A DNA stretch of 64,000 nucleotides from Kineothrix alysoides (GTDB lineage: Bacteria; Bacillota; Clostridia; Lachnospirales; Lachnospiraceae): assembly GCF_000732725.1 (NCBI RefSeq), contig NZ_JPNB01000001.1, positions 992,001 to 1,056,000 of the forward strand, written 5' to 3'. Below, piece after piece: positions 1 through 7,598 of this stretch. Within the stretch, counting starts at the first letter, position 1. Each line of letters starts with the position of its first letter. The position numbers and the translations under genes are program-made. Below the pieces are notes generated by a model. That model was given only the letters and a program-made list of their open reading frames with translations. It did no database searches and was not told the DNA's origin.

Positions 1-1
1 C

Positions 2-523
2 ATTCGCGACGCATATGGAGAAAAAATCAATATCTGCACGGTCATCGGCTTTCCTTTAGGTTATAGCGTAACAGCGGCAAAAGTGACAGAAGCCAGTGAG
101 GCAATAAAGGACGGTGCACGCGAAATCGATATGGTGGTAAATATCAGCGATGTGAAAAACGGTCTGTTCGATAAGGTGGAGGAGGAAATCCGCACGATAA
201 AGATGGCTTGTGGCGGGCACATTCTTAAAGTAATCATCGAGACCTGCTATTTGACAGAGGAGGAGAAAATTGCACTTTGCAAGGCAGTGACGGCAGCAGG
301 TGCAGATTACATCAAGACTTCAACCGGTTTCGGAACGGGTGGCGCGACGCTTGCAGATGTGAGATTGTTCAAGGACCATATCGGAGCAGATGTAAAAATT
401 AAGGCTGCGGGCGGAGTGAAGACGAGAGAGGATTTGGAAACATTCCTGGAGGAGGGCTGTGAGCGCATCGGAACATCCTCTGCAGTAGGGATATTGAATG
501 ACGGAAAGGCAGAGAGCTATTGA
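2..523 (+). CDS. deoC: Deoxyribose-phosphate aldolase, 5'-truncated by the window edge
   Basis: The reading frame is open from base 2 with no start codon in view, so the N-terminus lies outside the window. DeoC cleaves 2-deoxyribose-5-phosphate to glyceraldehyde-3-phosphate and acetaldehyde in deoxynucleoside salvage. The visible part carries family signatures: [11 protein letters not shown] near the left edge, then EIDMVVNI, and [12 protein letters not shown], in which the lysine of the KTSTGF motif is the Schiff-base lysine of class I DeoC. A second conserved lysine is in IKAAGGVKT. The C-terminus is of normal form. The stop overlaps the next start (TGATG), so the gene is probably cotranscribed with the aminopeptidase that follows. 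The family call is secure; only the missing 5' end is unknown. Confidence 0.95.
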   Translation: MRDAYGEKINICTVIGFPLGYSVTAAKVTEASEAIKDGAREIDMVVNISDVKNGLFDKVEEEIRTIKMACGGHILKVIIETCYLTEEEKIALCKAVTAAGADYIKTSTGFGTGGATLADVRLFKDHIGADVKIKAAGGVKTREDLETFLEEGCERIGTSSAVGILNDGKAESY

Positions 524-2316
524 TGATTCAGGACAGACTTACAAGACTGCGGGACCGTATGAGTGAGAAGGGAATCGATTTTTATATGATTCCTACCTCG
601 GATTTTCATGGTTCCGAGTACGTGGATGATTATTTTAAGGTGAGAGAATACTTTTCCGGCTTTACGGGCTCTAACGGCACTCTTGTAGTAGGGCACAATA
701 TGGCGGGGCTATGGACGGACGGAAGATATTTCATTCAGGCTGAAAACGAGCTTGAAGGAAGCGGAATCGAGCTGTTTCGAATGATGGAAGAGGGCGTACC
801 CGATATTCCTGATTTCCTGGGGGAAAATATGAAGAGCGGACAGACTCTGGGCTTCGACGGGCGGACGGTGAGCTGCAAAGAAGGAAAAGAGCTGGAGCAG
901 AAACTTAAAAGTATGGATATCCGTATCTTTTATGAGGAGGATATGGCGGGAGATTTGTGGAAGGAGAGGCCCCTTCTTCCTAATCACCAGGTCATAGTCC
1001 TTCCGGAAGAAATAAGCGGGCAGAGCATGGAGGAGAAGCTTCTTGCAGTCAGGGAAAAGATGAAAGCATCGGGAGCATTATATTTTACGCTGAGCAAGCT
1101 GGACGATTTGATGTGGCTGATGAATATAAGAGGAAACGATGTGGCCTGCAACCCGGTGGCGCTCTCCTATAGCTTTCTTACGCCTGAGGAGTTGTATCTT
1201 TTCATACAGCCTCAGGAGGTGACGAAGGAGTTCACAGAATATGCCTTAAAAAACCATATTATCATTAAAGATTATAAAAATATTGCAGAATTCCTTAACG
1301 GTTATGATTATAAAGGGAAGGTGCTTCTGGATAAAGGGAATATCAATTATGCTTTATATAAGATTTTGTCGGACAAAGCGGAATGTGTCTTCGAAAGCAA
1401 TCCTACGGAAGCTTTAAAGGCAGTAAAAAACAAGACCGAGCTTTCCCGGATGGAAGAGGTATATCTTAAAGATAGTGCTGCCGTTATAAAATTTATTTGC
1501 TGGCTTAAGAAAAACGTGGGAAAAGAGAAGATTACGGAGCTTACGGCCGCGGAGCATTTAGACGGACTGCGAAGAGAAATCCAAGGTTTTCTGGATTTGT
1601 CTTTTCCGACTATCAGCGCTTATAAAGAAAACGCCGCTATGATGCATTACGAGGCACTTCCTGAGAGCGCGAAGGAAATAAAGGCGGAAGGAATGCTGCT
1701 GGTGGATTCCGGAGGGCAGTATATGGGCGGAACCACGGACGTGACGAGAACCATCGCTTTAGGGGAGATCAATCCGGAGATAAAAAAGCACTTTACTAAG
1801 GTTGCCGTAGGCATGTTACAGCTTACGCAGGCCCGATTTCTCTACGGCTGTACGGGAAGAAATCTGGACATATTGGCGAGACAGCCGTTATGGGACATCG
1901 GAATCGATTATAAATGCGGAACGGGACATGGAATTGGCTATATTCTCAATGTACATGAAGGCCCTCAGAGCATTCGCTGGCGTTTTGCCAAAGGAGCTGC
2001 AGAAGCAATTATCGAGGAAGGAATGGTTATTTCCAACGAGCCGGGCGTTTATATCGAAGGCAGCCATGGAATACGCACGGAAAATGTCATTGTGGCTAAG
2101 AAGGGCGAAAAGAATGCGGACGGTCAGTTCATGTTTTTTGATACGCTCACCTTCGTGCCTATCGATAAAGAGGCCATTGATACGACCTGCATGCAGCCAA
2201 TAGATGTGGAAAGACTGAACCGGTATCATGAGCAGGTTTACCTCCGGACAGAAGGCCTTTTGACGGCACAGGAGAGGGAATGGCTAAAGGAAGCTACAAG
2301 TCCCTTGAGAATATAG
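523..2316 (+). CDS. Xaa-Pro aminopeptidase (M24B, aminopeptidase P family)
   Basis: This cytosolic metallopeptidase removes N-terminal residues that precede proline. The first ~310 residues hold the two creatinase-like N-terminal domains (IPTSDFHGSEY near the start, LWTDGRYFIQAE). The C-terminal half is the pita-bread catalytic domain. Its metal-ligand motifs are visible: the Asp pair in VDSGGQYMGGTTDVTRT (about residues 393-409), the His in GTGHGIGYILNVHEGP (about 465), the Glu in EGMVISNEPGVYIEG (about 498) and the Glu in HGIRTEN (about 515). At 597 residues it has the length of the long bacterial and eukaryotic APP1-like form. ATG at 523 overlaps the deoC stop; TTG at 520 is an alternative start one codon upstream. 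Confidence 0.95.
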   Translation: MIQDRLTRLRDRMSEKGIDFYMIPTSDFHGSEYVDDYFKVREYFSGFTGSNGTLVVGHNMAGLWTDGRYFIQAENELEGSGIELFRMMEEGVPDIPDFLGENMKSGQTLGFDGRTVSCKEGKELEQKLKSMDIRIFYEEDMAGDLWKERPLLPNHQVIVLPEEISGQSMEEKLLAVREKMKASGALYFTLSKLDDLMWLMNIRGNDVACNPVALSYSFLTPEELYLFIQPQEVTKEFTEYALKNHIIIKDYKNIAEFLNGYDYKGKVLLDKGNINYALYKILSDKAECVFESNPTEALKAVKNKTELSRMEEVYLKDSAAVIKFICWLKKNVGKEKITELTAAEHLDGLRREIQGFLDLSFPTISAYKENAAMMHYEALPESAKEIKAEGMLLVDSGGQYMGGTTDVTRTIALGEINPEIKKHFTKVAVGMLQLTQARFLYGCTGRNLDILARQPLWDIGIDYKCGTGHGIGYILNVHEGPQSIRWRFAKGAAEAIIEEGMVISNEPGVYIEGSHGIRTENVIVAKKGEKNADGQFMFFDTLTFVPIDKEAIDTTCMQPIDVERLNRYHEQVYLRTEGLLTAQEREWLKEATSPLRI

Positions 2317-2385
2317 ATAAAGCGTTTTTTTCTTAAAATTCCTTATTTTTCCATAAGTCTAGAAAGGGAATTAGGAAATTAACAG

Positions 2386-2414
2386 TTGTATTTTATATGT
2401 AGGTTGGATATAAT
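2386..2414 (+). promoter_or_regulatory. SigA-type promoter of the 6S-like RNA
   Basis: TTGTAT at 2386-2391 and a perfect TATAAT at 2409-2414 are separated by 17 bp. The predicted start of transcription is about 2421, exactly where the 6S-like sequence begins. Confidence 0.75.
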
Positions 2415-2420
2415 AATAGT

Positions 2421-2625
2421 ATCCTGAAATGTTCGATAACTCTTGTTATTTTGAACCTACAGATACTTTAAACGGGATTCCTACATCGCCTTATCGCTGT
2501 CAAGCCCCCACTCGAAAGAGGATTGGAGGGGAAGGCAAAAGTAAGGTTGCGGTCACCCACCTAGCTTTGCTAGGAGTCAAAGTACAAGAACCGGCATTTT
2601 GGGGATTTATGTAGTATGCTACGAA
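2421..2625 (+). ncRNA. ssrS: Probable 6S RNA
   Basis: 6S RNA binds the housekeeping RNA polymerase holoenzyme and mimics an open promoter. This ~205-nt stretch has its own strong promoter, no credible protein and a strong intrinsic terminator straight after it. Its 5' part (ATCCTGAAATGTTCG, then TTATTTTGAACC) and its central block (GGTTGCGGTCACCCACCTAGC) match what I recall of Firmicute 6S RNAs. The ends can pair (TCCT near 2422 with AGGA near 2625; CTACAT near 2480 with ATGTAG near 2610), giving a long rod with a large internal bulge. A 61-codon ORF crosses it but has no ribosome binding site. The assignment is from memory, not a covariance-model search. Confidence 0.7.
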
Positions 2626-2627
2626 GG

Positions 2628-2656
2628 AAAAAAGCAGCCGTATTGGCTGCTTTTTT
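2628..2656 (+). terminator. Intrinsic terminator of the 6S-like RNA
   Basis: AAAAAAGCAGCC and GGCTGCTTTTTT form a hairpin with a short loop, followed by a T run. It closes the ncRNA unit before the SpoIID-like gene. Confidence 0.9.
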
Positions 2657-2732
2657 CCAATAAAAAATTATGATTTACGAGACGGCGTATTCCGGCGTCA
2701 CCGTGTAAAAATAGAAGACCGGGAGATTTTTA

Positions 2733-5048
2733 ATGAATAAAAATGTAAGAATGTTTTTGAAAGTATTGTTTTGCGTTATCGGCTTGTTTATCATCATCTA
2801 CATATTGGCTGTAAGCGTCCGCATGGGGAGGATAAAACAGCCGGAAGGAGAATACATAAGACTTCAGGACGCTCTGCTCCTTAGCGAGGCGCTGGAAGTG
2901 GGGGACGGGGCAGAAGCGGCCTTTTCAGCACTTAAGGGTGAGCTTTCTGCGGATTCGGAAGCGGTTTTAAGCTACGAACAATTTTTAATCCTGTTTTCCG
3001 CAATCGTGCCGCAGGACGCTGCATCTGCGTATGAGAAGGAATATGAAGAGAAGTATAGGGAAGGCTTCTTTTTTTTGAAGGACGACTGGTATCGCCTCTA
3101 CGACAGCCTGCTTACCTATTATGATATGAGAGAGAGAATTGTTTTTGATAGTGTGACCATACTGGGGACGGGGCAGGAGGTACGGGACGAGAAAGGAAAT
3201 TCGCTTGCAGAAAAGGAAATGCTTACGGAGAAAGGGAAGTTTTCTTATGCCTCAGATTCGTTTACCGAGTATAAATATCAGGCAATCAAGGCCTATAAGA
3301 AGGATGAAGTATTCCTTACGGTCTATCAGGTAGTGAGCCGTGGATATAGTTTACATAATGTATGGATTGTAGAAGCGCAGGACAGCATCTTAAGCGTTTT
3401 CGTGCAAGGATACGAAATAGAACTCCCATACGGGAAGGCTGAGCAAGCGCAGAGGGAGCAGATTGCCGATATGGAATTTGCGGACGGAAGCTTGCAGTCA
3501 GTGAAAATTAAGAATGAAAAGATAAATGGAAAGTTATTAAGCTTCGGAGATGGCAGCATTGAAATTGAAGGCTATGGAAAATATCCTTATGAGGAAGGGC
3601 TGAAGGTTTATAAGCTGTACGGAATGTTGAGTGAGTGCGGGCAGGAGGATCTGCGGATTGGTTATAACTTTACGGATTTCGTTTTGGAGGACGGAGTGAT
3701 TTGCGCCGGACTCATCACCAGGGATGAAGCTATGGAAAATATCCGTGTGCTCATAAAAAATACGAACTTTGGCAGTGTTTATCATGAAAAGCTGGAGCTT
3801 ACGGCAGATACGGATTTCGTGGTAAGCTACGGCAATTATGACGATTTGAAGAGAGAAGAGCATAAGGCGGGAGAAAAAATTGTCATCGGCGGGGACAGCG
3901 AATACTTTACAGGAGAAAGGGTTTATATAGAGCCTACGGCACTGACCGGAAGAATCCAGCTATTGTCCGTGGATCGTGCGCAGGGAACTCCTGCCTATCG
4001 AGGCAAGCTGGAGATATCTCATACGCAGGATGGCTTGGTAGTTGTGAATGAAGTCCTGCTAGAGGAGTATTTGTATTCCGTGGTTCCAAGCGAGATGCCG
4101 GCTTCCTATCCGTTAGAGGCGCTGAAGGCGCAGGCGATATGCGCCAGAACTTATGCCTACAGGCACATGTCCCATTCGGGAGTCGCCCAGTTCGGAGCGC
4201 ATGTGGATGACAGCGCCGGATATCAAGTTTATAATAACATTGCGGAAAATGCTCAGACTACCAAGGCGGTAAAGGAGACGACAGGAGAACTATTGTTTTA
4301 CGGCGAAGAGCTGTGCGGTTCTTATTATTATTCCACCTCCTGCGGTTTCGGTTCGGACAGCAATATATGGAAATCGGACTCCGGGGAGGATACTTCCTAT
4401 CTCGTGGCCAAGCGGATAGGAGAAGACGGGGACGAATATAGCGGAGAAGAAATGACAAAGGAGGAAGTATTCGATTCTTTCATCGGTCAATCTTTCGATT
4501 CCGATTATGAAAGAGAGGAAGCTTGGTACCGGTGGAGCTATAAGGTGGAACATGCGGACTCTGAGAAAATTCTTGCTTCAATTCAAAAGCGCTATGAAGC
4601 AAATGAAAAACTCGTCCTGACCAAGGAAAAGGATGGAAGCTTTACGAGCGAGCCCGTAAAGAAGCTGGGAGAAATAAAAAATATCTATATTGAAAAAAGA
4701 AACAGCGGCGGCGCGGCGGATGAGCTCATCGTAGAGGGGACAAAAAAAACTTATAAAATTATATCGGAACACAATATAAGATATGTATTGAGCGATGGCG
4801 AGAGCATGGTGGTCAGGCAGGACGGAAGTGAAGTAGCGTCACCCTCTCTGCTTCCCAGTGCCTACATGACAATTATGACTAGTAAAGAAGAGGGTGTTGT
4901 GGTAGGATATACCTTAGCCGGAGGCGGATACGGGCACGGCGTAGGAATGTCACAGAACGGCGCGAAAGCTATGGCGGCCAAAGGCTTTGATGCGCAGGGC
5001 ATTCTGTCGTTTTTCTATCAGACCTGCGAAATAAAAAATGCATATTAA
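2733..5048 (+). CDS. Large SpoIID/LytB-domain protein, membrane-anchored
   Basis: SpoIID/LytB domains bind or cleave peptidoglycan glycan strands; SpoIID is a lytic transglycosylase of engulfment and LytB enhances amidases. Residues about 7-28 form one uncleaved-looking membrane anchor (FLKVLFCVIGLFIIIYILAV), so the rest is likely outside the membrane. The SpoIID domain fills the C-terminal part. Diagnostic motifs are EEYLYSVVPSEMPASYP (about 443), LKAQAICARTYAYRH just after it, and GYGHGVGMSQNGAKAMA (about 732). At 771 residues it is more than twice the length of B. subtilis SpoIID. The ~400 residues before the domain are rich in Glu, Tyr and Ser and I do not recognise them. It is followed after 22 bp by the BrkB-family gene, probably in one transcript. 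Confidence 0.88.
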   Translation: MNKNVRMFLKVLFCVIGLFIIIYILAVSVRMGRIKQPEGEYIRLQDALLLSEALEVGDGAEAAFSALKGELSADSEAVLSYEQFLILFSAIVPQDAASAYEKEYEEKYREGFFFLKDDWYRLYDSLLTYYDMRERIVFDSVTILGTGQEVRDEKGNSLAEKEMLTEKGKFSYASDSFTEYKYQAIKAYKKDEVFLTVYQVVSRGYSLHNVWIVEAQDSILSVFVQGYEIELPYGKAEQAQREQIADMEFADGSLQSVKIKNEKINGKLLSFGDGSIEIEGYGKYPYEEGLKVYKLYGMLSECGQEDLRIGYNFTDFVLEDGVICAGLITRDEAMENIRVLIKNTNFGSVYHEKLELTADTDFVVSYGNYDDLKREEHKAGEKIVIGGDSEYFTGERVYIEPTALTGRIQLLSVDRAQGTPAYRGKLEISHTQDGLVVVNEVLLEEYLYSVVPSEMPASYPLEALKAQAICARTYAYRHMSHSGVAQFGAHVDDSAGYQVYNNIAENAQTTKAVKETTGELLFYGEELCGSYYYSTSCGFGSDSNIWKSDSGEDTSYLVAKRIGEDGDEYSGEEMTKEEVFDSFIGQSFDSDYEREEAWYRWSYKVEHADSEKILASIQKRYEANEKLVLTKEKDGSFTSEPVKKLGEIKNIYIEKRNSGGAADELIVEGTKKTYKIISEHNIRYVLSDGESMVVRQDGSEVASPSLLPSAYMTIMTSKEEGVVVGYTLAGGGYGHGVGMSQNGAKAMAAKGFDAQGILSFFYQTCEIKNAY

Positions 5049-5070
5049 CAGGTGAAAGTGAGGAGGAGAA

Positions 5071-5916
5071 GTGTTTAAAAGAATCCTTTATATCTTCAAT
5101 GATTTCAATAGACAGACGAACAGAAAAAATATCAGCGCTTTTGCGGCAAGTACGGCATTTTTTCTTTTTTTATCGTTAATCCCCATGTTGATTTTACTTT
5201 GCTCTATCATTCCGTATACGACCATTACGGAGGCGAATCTCATGACCTTTATGACAGATATGACACCGGATATGGTAGATTCTCTCGTGGTATCGATCAT
5301 AGAAGATGTGTATGCCAAATCGGCGGGAGTCATTTCCATCGCGGCAATTGCCACACTCTGGTCGGCAGCTAAGGGAATGCTGGCCCTTATTCGGGGCTTG
5401 AATGAGATTAACGATGTAGATGAGGACAGAAATTATGTAGTGCTTCGGGCAATCGCCGCTTTCTATACGATACTTATGCTCTTAGTCCTGATTTTGTCTT
5501 TGGTAGTAATGGTATTTGGCAACTCTTTGGTAAACGGCGTAATCAGAAATGTGCCGGAGACAAAAAAGATATTCGACTTTTTGATGCATTTCCGATTGCT
5601 GTTTTCTTTTGCTATTATGATCTTAGGATTTACCATGATTTATGCCTATATACCGAATAAGAAATTGAAATTCACACTGCAGATACCCGGGGCCGTTTTC
5701 TCTGCAGTCGTTTGGAACTCGTTTTCGTGGGTTTTTTCCATCTATGTGGGAGGGGTGAATGATTTCAGTACCTATGGCAATCTGGCGACCATTGTCGTTA
5801 TCATGCTTTGGTTGTATATGTGCATATATATCATTATGATAGGTGCCTATATCAACAGATATTTTGGGCCTGCTTATAAATTTCTATTCAGTCCGCGGTC
5901 TCATAGCAGCAATTGA
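5071..5916 (+). CDS. YihY/BrkB-family inner membrane protein
   Basis: This is a polytopic membrane protein of the YihY/BrkB (UPF0761) family. The molecular function is unsettled; older names such as ribonuclease BN were wrong. It has the conserved N-terminal pattern with ISAFAASTAFFLFLSLIPML at about residues 22-41, the IATLWSAAKGMLALIRGLN stretch, and about six hydrophobic segments up to the GAYINRYFG end. The start is GTG, placed 6 bp after AGGAGGAG. 281 residues is a normal length. It lies just downstream of the SpoIID-like gene, which suggests an envelope role, but that is inference. Confidence 0.88.
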   Translation: MFKRILYIFNDFNRQTNRKNISAFAASTAFFLFLSLIPMLILLCSIIPYTTITEANLMTFMTDMTPDMVDSLVVSIIEDVYAKSAGVISIAAIATLWSAAKGMLALIRGLNEINDVDEDRNYVVLRAIAAFYTILMLLVLILSLVVMVFGNSLVNGVIRNVPETKKIFDFLMHFRLLFSFAIMILGFTMIYAYIPNKKLKFTLQIPGAVFSAVVWNSFSWVFSIYVGGVNDFSTYGNLATIVVIMLWLYMCIYIIMIGAYINRYFGPAYKFLFSPRSHSSN

Positions 5917-5940
5917 TGCATAGAAATAAGGCAAGGCAGC

Positions 5941-6073
5941 GTTACTGTTCACTCCGTTCTCAGTAACGCATGATTTCTGCATTTAAATTCGCTCTGCGAA
6001 GCAGAAGTCATCTCTTGAATCACGTTCTTACGTAGCTTACCAGCAAGTGTTAAGCTACTGTATGAAAAGTAAC
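5941..6073 (+). mobile_element. Repeat A copy 1: 133-bp MITE with exact 8-bp target duplication
   Basis: The element begins GTTACTGTTCACTC and ends TTTTCA-type sequence closing in GTAAC, so its ends are inverted repeats. AAGGCAGC flanks it directly on both sides (5933-5940 and 6074-6081), an exact 8-bp target site duplication. Three internal hairpins are visible: GTTACTG/CAGTAAC (5941-5947 with 5961-5967), TGATTTCTGC/GCAGAAGTCA (5971-5980 with 6001-6010) and GTAGCTTA/TAAGCTAC (6032-6039 with 6051-6058). It has no coding capacity. It sits 24 bp after the BrkB-family stop. Confidence 0.9.
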
Positions 6074-6112
6074 AAGGCAGCATTTAGCACATATGTGTGA
6101 AAAAGAAGAGGC

Positions 6113-6141
6113 TTGACATTTTTAAAAAGATTCTCTACAAT
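6113..6141 (+). promoter_or_regulatory. SigA promoter of the pheST T-box transcript
   Basis: A perfect TTGACA (6113-6118) and TACAAT (6136-6141) are spaced by 17 bp. The predicted transcription start is about 6148, roughly 45 nt before the base of T-box stem I. Confidence 0.9.
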
Positions 6142-6147
6142 GGGAAT

Positions 6148-6465
6148 CAGTTAGTATGTTATAAGATAAATATATAACAAGAAATGCTATGAAGGCGTTA
6201 GTAGAGTTACATTTTCTGTCAGAGAGAGGAAGTCACCGGCTGAAAGCTTCCCCCAGTTCAAATGTCGCTTGAGATTCCCGCCGGAGCATCCTGCATGAAA
6301 ACATATCGCTTAGCTGTTTTATATTTTTGAAAAGCGTAAATTAGTGTAGGACGTAGGTCACACGTTACGTGAGAAGAGAGTCTGTTATCTAACAGGAATT
6401 CGGGTGGTACCGCGGAATAAATTTCGTCCCTGACATTATGAGAGTAGTGTCAGGGATTTTTTGAT
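6148..6465 (+). promoter_or_regulatory. T-box leader, phenylalanine-specific, controlling pheST
   Basis: A T-box senses uncharged tRNA and chooses between a terminator and an antiterminator. The conserved T-box core GGTGGTACCGCGG ends at 6415, and its UGGT bulge matches a tRNA with discriminator A73. The terminator is CCCTGACA (6428-6435) paired with TGTCAGGG (6448-6455), then TTTTTT. The base of stem I is GGCG (6194-6197) with CGCC (6279-6282). The specifier loop has AGTAGA on its 5' side and GAGA-TTC on its 3' side, which puts TTC, a Phe codon, at 6275-6277. This fits the downstream gene. A 15-nt piece identical to repeat B (6464-6478) follows the terminator. Confidence 0.95.
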
Positions 6466-6515
6466 GTAATAGGAAAGTAATTCGATTCCCTGACAGCTAA
6501 AAGAAAGGAAAAGCA

Positions 6516-7535
6516 ATGAAAGAAAGATTAGATCAGATCAAAGCAGAAGCCATCAGACAGATAGAAGCCAGCGATGCGCTTGAAAAATTGAATGAGATTC
6601 GTGTAAACTACTTGGGGAAAAAAGGAGAACTCACGGCAGTCTTGAAAAGTATGAAGGATGTCGCACCGGAAGACAGGCCCAAGGTGGGACAGTTCGTCAA
6701 CGAGACGAGAGAAGAGATAGAAAAAGTATTGGAAGAATGCAGAGTGAAAATGGAACGTGCCCTGCGGGAATCCAAAATGAAAGCAGAGGTCATCGACGTG
6801 ACTCTTCCTGCCGGGAAGAATACTATGGGGCATCGTCATCCCAATACGATAGCGTTGGAGGAAGTGGAAAGAATCTTCGTAGGCATGGGATATGAGGTTG
6901 TGGAAGGACCGGAAATTGAAAAGGATTACTATAATTTCGAGGCGCTGAACATCCCTGAAGGACATCCGGCGAAGGATGAGCAGGATACCTTCTATATCAC
7001 CGGAGATATTCTCCTAAGATCACAGACTTCCCCTACTCAGGTACATGAGATGGAAAAAGGACATCTGCCTATTCGTATGCTGGCTCCGGGAAGAGTGTTC
7101 CGCTCCGATGAAGTGGATGCTACCCATTCTCCGTCCTTTCACCAGATTGAAGGCTTGGTCATCGATAAGAATATTACGTTCGCTGATTTGAAGGGAACTC
7201 TTGCAGTGTTTGCAAAGGAGTTGTTCGGAGAGAGCACCGAAGTAAAATTCAGACCTCATCATTTCCAATTTACGGAACCCAGCGCGGAAATGGATGTTTC
7301 CTGCTATAAATGCGGCGGCAGAGGCTGCCGGTTCTGCAAAGGCTCCGGCTGGATTGAAATATTGGGCTGCGGGATGGTACATCCTCATGTGCTGCAGATG
7401 AGCGGTATCGACCCCGAGAAATATACCGGCTTTGCTTTCGGCATAGGCTTGGAGCGTATTGCACTTTTGAAATATGAAATTGATGACATGCGTCTGCTTT
7501 ATGAGAACGATATTCGTTTCCTGAAACAATTTTAA
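6516..7535 (+). CDS. pheS: Phenylalanine--tRNA ligase, alpha subunit
   Basis: This is the catalytic subunit of the alpha2-beta2 enzyme that charges tRNA-Phe in the cytosol. An N-terminal coiled-coil (about residues 1-85) binds tRNA. The class II core follows, with GHRHPNTIALEEVERIF (about 105), the motif 2 region LRSQTSPTQVHEM, RVFRSDEVDATHSPSFHQIEG, and motif 3 GFAFGIGLERIALLKY near the end. 339 residues is the normal length. The start follows AAAGGAAAAG. It is separated from pheT by 63 bp and both should be controlled by the upstream Phe T-box. Confidence 0.98.
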   Translation: MKERLDQIKAEAIRQIEASDALEKLNEIRVNYLGKKGELTAVLKSMKDVAPEDRPKVGQFVNETREEIEKVLEECRVKMERALRESKMKAEVIDVTLPAGKNTMGHRHPNTIALEEVERIFVGMGYEVVEGPEIEKDYYNFEALNIPEGHPAKDEQDTFYITGDILLRSQTSPTQVHEMEKGHLPIRMLAPGRVFRSDEVDATHSPSFHQIEGLVIDKNITFADLKGTLAVFAKELFGESTEVKFRPHHFQFTEPSAEMDVSCYKCGGRGCRFCKGSGWIEILGCGMVHPHVLQMSGIDPEKYTGFAFGIGLERIALLKYEIDDMRLLYENDIRFLKQF

Positions 7536-7598
7536 CGATTGCTTTTTAAAAAATAGAAAAAAGGCGGCATACGTGTGTAGAATGAAGGAGAATAGAAG

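Noticed and set aside
2429-2614. 61-codon ORF in the 6S-like RNA
   Set aside because: No ribosome site, and the sequence has the promoter, terminator and blocks of a structural RNA.
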